Part shown: piece after piece, positions 58,205 to 64,000 of the stretch
Position numbering within the stretch: the stretch's first letter is position 1
Layout of the letters: each line of letters starts with the position of its first letter
NCBI RefSeq assembly: GCF_015182285.1
Contig: NZ_PRDM01000001.1
Location: forward strand, 1-64,000
Direction of reading: 5' to 3'
Length of the DNA: 64,000 nucleotides
From: Flavobacterium hungaricum
GTDB lineage: Bacteria; Bacteroidota; Bacteroidia; Flavobacteriales; Flavobacteriaceae
Notes under the pieces: generated by a model
Databases searched by the model: none
What the model saw: only the letters and a program-made list of their open reading frames with translations
What the model was told of the DNA's origin: nothing
Translations under genes and position numbers: made by a program

Positions 58205-59716
58205 ATGTATTCAGGTTCAGGATTTAGTAATTGGGAAATTGGCGACGTTGATGTTTTTATAGACGAAAACGGAATTCATCATTTGTTTCATCTTATTATT
58301 CCCAATCACGATTATATTGCCCACGCGGTATCCAAAGATGGTCTTTCTTGGAAAAGGGTAAAAAATGCACTTTTTGTCGGTGATCCGGGAGAATGGGACG
58401 ATGATATGTTATGGACAATGCATGTCAGTAAAAGAGCGACAGGAAAAGGGTATGAAATGTATTATACTGGCTTAAAACGCCAAGATAAAGGAATTGAGCA
58501 AAAAATTGGAAGAGCAGTTTCTAAAGATTTAATCAATTGGACCAAAGACAATTCGTACGATCTCCCGTTTAAGAGTGAACCCCCGCATTACGAAGGTCCG
58601 AACAATAACCCGAGAGAATGGATTAGTTTTCGGGACCCGTTTAAATACGAATATGAAGGCGAAGATTATCTCTTAATTTGTGCCAGAAGTGCCTCTGGAC
58701 CCATTTACCGCCGCGGCTGTATTGGTGTCGCCAAACGAGAAAAAGAAGGTTTTGTATTGCAGAAACCGCTTCATATTCCGTATGTATATGACGATGTCGA
58801 ATGTCCGTGCGTGATCGAAATAAAAGGAACGCATTATCTTCTAGGATCTATTCGGGAAGATATTAAAGTGCGTTATTGGTCTTCGCCAGAATTTAGAGGA
58901 GAGTATCGTGCTTTTCATAACAATGTTTTATTACCTCAAGGAAATTACGCCGCCCGTGTGGTAAAAGACGGCGAGCACTTTTTGATTTACAACTTTTATT
59001 TTGCCGACGGAAATGTCAATACCCACCGCGTGATTCCACCGCCAAAAGAATTGGACGTCGATCCCAGCGGCAGATTGCTTCTTAAAAGTTATTTCTATTG
59101 GGAAAAATTATATCAAAAAACAATTCAGCAGAAAGACCTTCCGCAGCCACTGCCTATTTTAGGAAACCCGACGGCAGAGTTTGTAATCGAAAACGAAAAC
59201 AAATGGCGCTTTGGATGCCGAAGTGGTTACGAAATTTATTGTTTTGAAAAACCTTCTAATGATTTTGTATGGGAAGGAACTCTGGCAGTTGAAGGTATGG
59301 GAAAAACAGGTTTTGTAATTGAATGTGATAAAGAAGGAACGGGCTATTATATTTCGATTGATTTTATGAATGGTTTTGTTCAGTTTAGAGCTTGGGGTTT
59401 TAATGAAAAAGACGTCAAGAATAATTTTATTTTCGAAAACATTCAAACGAATCAGTTTCAGATAGAAGATCAAAAGGAGATTTATTTTAAAATTATCCGC
59501 TACGGAAATTATTATGAATTGTCTATAAACGATGTTGTAAAACTGACTTTATTGGACTTTAAATATAATGAAGGCAAAGTGGGCATTTACGTTTGCTCGG
59601 CCGTTATATCGGTAAAAGATTCAAAAATTCATGTTATTCCAGAACCAGAAAACGAATACGCAGCATCAGATCCAGAAAAATATGAGAAAGACTATTCTAG
59701 AATGATTCAGATGTAG
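58205..59716 (+). CDS. GH32-like five-bladed beta-propeller protein
   Basis: The 503-residue protein has no signal peptide. N-terminal blades contain WEIGDVDVFIDENG where the nucleophile Asp of GH32 would lie (D14 or D16), R143-D144-P145 in SFRDPFKYEYEG and E199-C200 in DDVECPCVIEI, the GH-J clan landmarks. A C-terminal beta-sandwich (about 330-490) follows, as in GH32 invertases. The start motif is not the usual NDPNG, so specificity may differ. It is translated 7 bp after the SPS/SPP gene and is likely cytosolic, so it may cleave sucrose or a related glycoside that the partner makes. Confidence 0.78.
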   Translation: MYSGSGFSNWEIGDVDVFIDENGIHHLFHLIIPNHDYIAHAVSKDGLSWKRVKNALFVGDPGEWDDDMLWTMHVSKRATGKGYEMYYTGLKRQDKGIEQKIGRAVSKDLINWTKDNSYDLPFKSEPPHYEGPNNNPREWISFRDPFKYEYEGEDYLLICARSASGPIYRRGCIGVAKREKEGFVLQKPLHIPYVYDDVECPCVIEIKGTHYLLGSIREDIKVRYWSSPEFRGEYRAFHNNVLLPQGNYAARVVKDGEHFLIYNFYFADGNVNTHRVIPPPKELDVDPSGRLLLKSYFYWEKLYQKTIQQKDLPQPLPILGNPTAEFVIENENKWRFGCRSGYEIYCFEKPSNDFVWEGTLAVEGMGKTGFVIECDKEGTGYYISIDFMNGFVQFRAWGFNEKDVKNNFIFENIQTNQFQIEDQKEIYFKIIRYGNYYELSINDVVKLTLLDFKYNEGKVGIYVCSAVISVKDSKIHVIPEPENEYAASDPEKYEKDYSRMIQM

Positions 59717-60266
59717 TTTTATCTTAGATTAATATAGAATTTTACGCAGATTTAGCAAATCCGACAGATTTTTTATTTACAAATCCATTTTATCAGTATA
59801 ATCTTTAACAAATAAAAGATCTTTTTAAATCTGCGTGAAACAAAAAAACAAAATCTGACATATAAAATTTTCAGTAGAAGGTAAGTCGTATGGGCTTGCC
59901 TTTTTTATTTTGATAAAACGAAGCTTTTTTTTTGCAGTTCTTTTTTTAGAAATAATCTTCATAATAAAATCCTAACATTAGATAAAAAACAAAACTCATT
60001 TATTAATAACAAGTTAAGATTTTGAATTTAGTCAAATTCTAATGTTATTCTAATGTACCGCAAAATTTTTAGCTCTAAATTGCGCGCTCATAAAATTGAG
60101 TGGAATTGCTTTAAATCATTGGAGTTTCGAGAGAAATTAATTTGGTTTTTGGAACTAAAAAGTAAATTTAGAGGCAAAACAGAAACTTAAAATCTTAAAA
60201 AAGATTTCATTTTAAGTTTTTTGGTAGGGATTAATTGGATGAGGTAATTATTTAATTTTTAGAAAA
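59717..60266. other. Gene-free stretch with repeat and two hairpins
   Basis: 59735-59840 carries an imperfect inverted repeat (TTTTACGCAGATTTA and TAAATCTGCGTGAAA). A terminator lies at 59878-59908. AAACTTAAAAT (60183-60193) pairs with ATTTTAAGTTT (60209-60219) before a TTTT run, close to the next gene. The rest is A/T-rich without coding potential. Confidence 0.65.
59878..59908 (+). terminator. Terminator after the GH32-like gene
   Basis: AAGGTAAG pairs with CTTGCCTT, with one T-G pair, around a 9-nt loop, followed by TTTTATTTT. Confidence 0.7.
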
Positions 60267-60671
60267 ATGTTGAATAGAATTAAAAATAGTCTTTTATGCA
60301 AATGCCTTCAGGTGTTGCTTGTCGGCTATTTTTTAATCAGCAGTTTGAACATTTCCAGCAGTTTTGGCAGAATTATAAACAACCATGCCGAAACCTACAC
60401 GGTTAAAGGGATTGCATGTAATTTTCTAAAAAAAGTATTTAAATGCGACGGCGTTCCAGAAGAAGTGGACGACTGCGAAACAAAAAATACAAAAACAACA
60501 AAATTAGCAAAAGGAATTCCTGCTGCAGAATATCTGATTTCTATCGATAATTCGATTACAAACCTTTATTTTCTAACAGAAACTAAAGGTAAAAACTACA
60601 TTGATAATCCTATATTTTCTTTCGGATTTCATGGTAAAATTCACTTGCGACCTCCGCGAATCATTTCATAA
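60267..60671 (+). CDS. Small hypothetical exported protein
   Basis: The 134-residue protein has a hydrophobic N-terminus (about residues 12-32: LQVLLVGYFLISSLNISSS) that could be a signal or anchor. A soluble part follows with three Cys (ACNFLKKVFKCDGVPEEVDDC), a Lys/Thr-rich middle and a basic tail (KIHLRPPRIIS). I do not recognise a family. It sits 100 bp before the ABC/HlyD/TolC genes on the same strand, so it may be a component or cargo of that system. That is inference only. Confidence 0.6.
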   Translation: MLNRIKNSLLCKCLQVLLVGYFLISSLNISSSFGRIINNHAETYTVKGIACNFLKKVFKCDGVPEEVDDCETKNTKTTKLAKGIPAAEYLISIDNSITNLYFLTETKGKNYIDNPIFSFGFHGKIHLRPPRIIS

Positions 60672-60771
60672 ATACTTGTTCTTTAGGAGTTAGAAGAAAT
60701 TCTTACATCCTGATTGCGGTTTTTGCCGTATATTTATTCTATGTAATAATCTTGTGTTTATATATAAATTC

Positions 60772-62427
60772 ATGACACCACTTAAACGTTTTTTTAATTT
60801 ACTTCAGCTGGACAAGCGTGATGTATATCAAATTATATTTTACGCCGCTTTTGCTGGTTTAGTAAACCTTTCGCTGCCTTTAGGAATACAGGCAATTATT
60901 AATTTTATTCAAAGCGGACAGCTTAGTGTTTCCTGGATCGTTCTGGTTGTTTTAGTAACAATTGGAGTTGGTTTTGGAGGCGTTTTAACGATTTTGCAGC
61001 TGCGAATTGTTGAGAATCTGCAGCAGCGTATTTTCGTACGTTCGTCTTTTGAATTTGCGTACAGAATGCCTTTAATTAAATTTAAAGAAATGTATTCTGA
61101 ATACGCACCCGAAAAGGCCAACCGCTTTTTTGATACTTTGATGGTTCAGAAAGGAACCGCAAAACTTTTGCTGGATTTCTGTACGGCCTTTCTGCAAGTA
61201 GGTCTGGGGATTATTTTATTGGTTTTGTACCATTCCTTCTTTATGGTAATCGGACTTTTGTTTATCGTGATTCTTTATATCATTTTTAAATTTTCGTACA
61301 GAGATGGTTTAGAAACCAGTTTAAACGAATCAAAGTTTAAATATAAAGTAGCCGCATGGCTTCAGGAAATTGCGCGCAACCGCGAGAGTTTCCGCAAAAA
61401 AGGAGCTTTTGAATATGCTTTGAACCGAAACGACGGTTATGTGACCGAATATGTAAATTACCGTGAAAAACACTTTCAGGTAATGAAAAAACAATACATC
61501 CAGCTGACTGTATTTAAAGTTATTGTTACTGCTGCCTTATTGTCTATTGGTGGTTTTCTGGTAATTCACCATCAAATGAACATAGGGCAGTTCGTGGCAG
61601 CTGAAATCGTGATCGTTTTATTAATTAATTCGGTAGAAAAAATCATTTTCGGCCTAGAGTCTTTTTATGATGTTTTGACTTCTGTAGAGAAAATAGGGCA
61701 GGTAACCGATATGGACATTGCATGTATTCCGCAGACTTCAGATAAAACTGAAAAAGGAATTAATATAGAAACAGAAAGTATCAATTATCATTATCCAGAT
61801 CATACTAAAAAGTCGCTTAAGAATATCAATTTAAAAATCTCTCAGGGAGAAAAAATTATTCTTACAGGAACAAACGGTGCTGGAAAAAGTACTTTGTTAC
61901 AGCTTTTGTCGGGACTTTTGGAACCAGAAAGCGGTGCAATGTATGTGACTGATAATTATATGAACCGTCTGAACGAAGATACCTATAGAGCTCAGACAGG
62001 AAGTTATTTGCAGGGCGATACCCTTTTTGCAGGAACTATCCGCGAAAACATCATTTTTGGAAATGATAAATTAAACAGCGACGATTTAAAGTGGGCTTTG
62101 GACAATGTCGGCCTTACACCATATATTAAAACTTTTGAGAACGGATTAGATAATCAGATTCATCCGGGCGGACGTGAACTTTCTGCTTCTGATGTCCAAA
62201 AAATTCTTTTGGCAAGAAGTATCGTTGGTAAACCTAATATTTTGTTTTTAGAAGATCCTGTCGACAAAATGGACGAGATTACTTCTAGTAAAATTGTAGA
62301 TTTTTTACTTTCTGAAGAAAATGACTGGACGGTAATTGTGACTTCTAAAAATGATATTTGGAAGAACAAATGCAGTCGTATGATCACAATCGACGACGGA
62401 AAAATTATTAACGACATAAAGCTTTAA
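60772..62427 (+). CDS. ABC transporter (fused membrane and nucleotide-binding domains), atypical NBD
   Basis: The protein has 551 residues from the ATG at 60772; an upstream GTG in frame is less likely. The membrane half has about six helices (IIFYAAFAGLVNLSLPLGIQ onward). The nucleotide-binding half has a good Walker A (GTNGAGKST, 366-374) and Q-loop. However, the signature is LSASD (470-474) instead of LSGGQ, Walker B reads FLEDP (492-496) instead of LDE, and the switch His is a Ser (VTSKN, 523-527). It lacks the C39 peptidase domain of bacteriocin exporters. With HlyD and TolC next it looks like a type I exporter. Confidence 0.9.
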   Translation: MTPLKRFFNLLQLDKRDVYQIIFYAAFAGLVNLSLPLGIQAIINFIQSGQLSVSWIVLVVLVTIGVGFGGVLTILQLRIVENLQQRIFVRSSFEFAYRMPLIKFKEMYSEYAPEKANRFFDTLMVQKGTAKLLLDFCTAFLQVGLGIILLVLYHSFFMVIGLLFIVILYIIFKFSYRDGLETSLNESKFKYKVAAWLQEIARNRESFRKKGAFEYALNRNDGYVTEYVNYREKHFQVMKKQYIQLTVFKVIVTAALLSIGGFLVIHHQMNIGQFVAAEIVIVLLINSVEKIIFGLESFYDVLTSVEKIGQVTDMDIACIPQTSDKTEKGINIETESINYHYPDHTKKSLKNINLKISQGEKIILTGTNGAGKSTLLQLLSGLLEPESGAMYVTDNYMNRLNEDTYRAQTGSYLQGDTLFAGTIRENIIFGNDKLNSDDLKWALDNVGLTPYIKTFENGLDNQIHPGGRELSASDVQKILLARSIVGKPNILFLEDPVDKMDEITSSKIVDFLLSEENDWTVIVTSKNDIWKNKCSRMITIDDGKIINDIKL

Positions 62428-62429
62428 TC

Positions 62430-63782
62430 ATGCTCAATATATCAAAAGATAATCATGTACTGATCACTCCGGGCGACTATAAATCGATTACCAGTGTTGC
62501 GCGAAGACCACATTATAGAATTTTAAACAAAGTAATTATAGGTTTTTTGATCTTCTGCGTAGGCTGTCTTTTTCTGCCTTGGACACAGAATATTTCGGGA
62601 AGCGGTTCTGTTACTACTTTAAAACCAGACCAAAGACCGCAGACGGTGCATAATACCATCGCGGGACGAATTGAAAAATGGTTTGTAAAAGAGGGTGATT
62701 TTGTAAAAAAAGGAGATACTATTCTTTTTATTTCTGAAATTAAAGAAGACTATCTAGACCCAAATTTGGTAGGCAATACCAAACAGCAGGTTGATGCCAA
62801 AAAAATGGCGGTAGAGTCTTATGGCGACAAAGTAAACTCGCTGGATGTTCAGGCGCAGTCGCTTAATACAGAAAGACAATTGAAGCTGCAGCAGGCACAG
62901 AATAAGATCAAACAAGCGCAGCTGAAAATTAAAAGCGACAGTATGGATCTTGTTGCGGTAAAAACACAATTGCGAATTGCTAAAACACAATTTGATCGTT
63001 CGACAGCTTTGAATAAAGAAGGTTTAAAACCAATGACCGATGTCGAGCAGAAAAGATTAAAGCTGCAAGAGTCTGAAGCATATATTATTACACAGGAAAA
63101 CAAACTGTTGAGCAGCCGAAACGAATTGATTAATGCGAAAGTAGAAATCAATAGAATTACGGCAGAATATGCTGAAAAAATATCAAAATCAAGAAGTGAT
63201 AAGTTTACGGCTTTAAGTACTCAGTATGACACAGAAGCTCAGGTTAATAAATTAGAGAATCAGTATACCAATTATAGATTAAGAAACGGTTTGTACTACA
63301 TTACAGCGCCTCAGAGCGGTTATATTAACCGTGCGCTTTTGGCAGGTCTTGGTGAGACGATCAAAGAGGGAACATCGATTGTAAGTATTATGCCTGCAAG
63401 TTATGATATTGCGGTTGAAACTTACGTAGATCCTATTGATTTACCGTTGGTGCACCGAGGAACAAATGTACGTGTATGGTTTGACGGATGGCCTAGAATT
63501 GTGTTTTCTGGATGGCCGGGATTGTCGTACGGAACCTATGGCGGAAAAGTGGTGGCAATCGAAAACTTCATTAGTTCGAACGGAAAATACAGGATTCTTG
63601 TAGCTCCTGACGGAATAGACCGCCACTGGCCAAAAGAATTGAGTATTGGTGCCGGTGCGCAGAGTATTGCTTTGCTGGAAACAGTTTCGGTATGGTATGA
63701 AATTTGGCGAAACCTGAATGGTTTTCCTCCAAATTATTATAATTCGGGTGAAAAAGAAGCAAAAGGAAAGGAGAAAAAATAA
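62430..63782 (+). CDS. HlyD-family membrane fusion protein
   Basis: The 450-residue protein has one N-terminal transmembrane helix (about 33-52, VIIGFLIFCVGCLFLPW) and a lipoyl half-motif HNTIAGRIEKWFVKEGDFV. Long coiled coils run from about 105 to 290 (rich in Q, K, L), followed by the second lipoyl half TAPQSGYINRALLAG. It bridges the inner-membrane ABC protein and the TolC channel. It starts 2 bp after the ABC gene, so the two are translationally coupled. Confidence 0.93.
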   Translation: MLNISKDNHVLITPGDYKSITSVARRPHYRILNKVIIGFLIFCVGCLFLPWTQNISGSGSVTTLKPDQRPQTVHNTIAGRIEKWFVKEGDFVKKGDTILFISEIKEDYLDPNLVGNTKQQVDAKKMAVESYGDKVNSLDVQAQSLNTERQLKLQQAQNKIKQAQLKIKSDSMDLVAVKTQLRIAKTQFDRSTALNKEGLKPMTDVEQKRLKLQESEAYIITQENKLLSSRNELINAKVEINRITAEYAEKISKSRSDKFTALSTQYDTEAQVNKLENQYTNYRLRNGLYYITAPQSGYINRALLAGLGETIKEGTSIVSIMPASYDIAVETYVDPIDLPLVHRGTNVRVWFDGWPRIVFSGWPGLSYGTYGGKVVAIENFISSNGKYRILVAPDGIDRHWPKELSIGAGAQSIALLETVSVWYEIWRNLNGFPPNYYNSGEKEAKGKEKK

Positions 63783-63783
63783 A

Positions 63784-64000
63784 ATGAGAAATCTTGTAAA
63801 ATTGTTTTCTTTCTTACTTTTATTCGGCTCTTCGACCTTACAGGCTCAGAATTTTAATCAGGAAGAATTAACTTTCAGCGAGTTTTTAGGATATGTAAAA
63901 AAATACCATCCGCTGGTCAAACAAGCCAATCTTGAAGTGAGCAATGCTCAGGCAAAATTAATGGCCGCTAGAGGAGGATTTGACCCGAAAATTGAAGTCG
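63784..64000 (+). CDS. TolC-family outer-membrane channel, 3' truncated by window end
   Basis: The ATG at 63784 follows the HlyD stop by one base. The first 72 residues show a signal peptide (LFSFLLLFGSSTLQAQ) and the typical TolC N-terminus LTFSEFLGYVKKYHPLVKQA and then NLEVSNAQAKLMAARGGFDP. It would complete a tripartite exporter. The rest lies beyond the window. Confidence 0.9.
   Translation, partial: MRNLVKLFSFLLLFGSSTLQAQNFNQEELTFSEFLGYVKKYHPLVKQANLEVSNAQAKLMAARGGFDPKIEV

Overview
The window is chromosomal DNA of a member of Bacteroidota, most likely Flavobacterium. The evidence is a low-GC sequence, an rRNA operon of flavobacterial type, SusC/SusD pairs, promoters with the Bacteroidota -33 TTG / -7 TAnnTTTG boxes, start codons preceded by A-rich sequence rather than Shine-Dalgarno motifs, and short intergenic repeats of the kind found throughout flavobacterial genomes.

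Layout. 1-3.8 kb: the 3' end of a 16S gene, tRNA-Ile(GAT), tRNA-Ala(TGC), a complete 23S, a 5S and a terminator. 3.8-5.6 kb: a REP-like repeat, a probably truncated TPR protein and a PepSY-like periplasmic protein. 5.6-36.8 kb: a large glucuronoxylan utilisation locus. It holds a LacI regulator, GH67 and GH115 alpha-glucuronidases, hexuronate catabolism genes (SDR and UxuA), a GH10 xylanase, a GPH sugar symporter, a GH43 enzyme, a GntR regulator, XylB, XylA, a transaldolase, SusC/SusD, a surface glycan-binding lipoprotein, a GH10 xylanase interrupted by CBM-like modules, a GH35/DUF5597 enzyme and a CE20-type esterase. Together these cover surface binding and cutting of xylan, outer-membrane import, periplasmic removal of (methyl)glucuronate and acetyl groups, inner-membrane uptake, and entry of xylose into the pentose phosphate pathway. 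Five exact copies of CAACCGATTG, or its complement, lie only in intergenic DNA of this locus, and I infer they are operators of the LacI protein. 36.8-39.0 kb: a LysR regulator divergent from a metallo-beta-lactamase-fold protein, then a GGCT-like protein.

39.0-54.4 kb: an ECF sigma / FecR anti-sigma pair, a SusC with an N-terminal STN signalling domain, SusD, two TlpA-type thioredoxin proteins, a two-module M16 zinc protease and a DsbD-like reductant transporter. It contains no glycosidase, so a peptide or protein substrate with a redox step is the best guess. 54.4-54.9 kb: an aminotransferase pseudogene cut off at a repeat with perfect 40-bp inverted arms. 54.9-59.7 kb: a MarR-GNAT fusion with a clear promoter/operator, then a sucrose-phosphate synthase/phosphatase fusion next to a GH32-like beta-propeller protein. 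60.3-64 kb: a small exported protein of unknown function followed by an ABC / HlyD / TolC set. The ABC protein has an unusual nucleotide-binding domain, and the TolC gene runs off the window.

A recurring non-genic theme is runs of degenerate heptanucleotides in at least eight intergenic places, including both rRNA spacers. Several other palindromic repeat families lie at operon ends.
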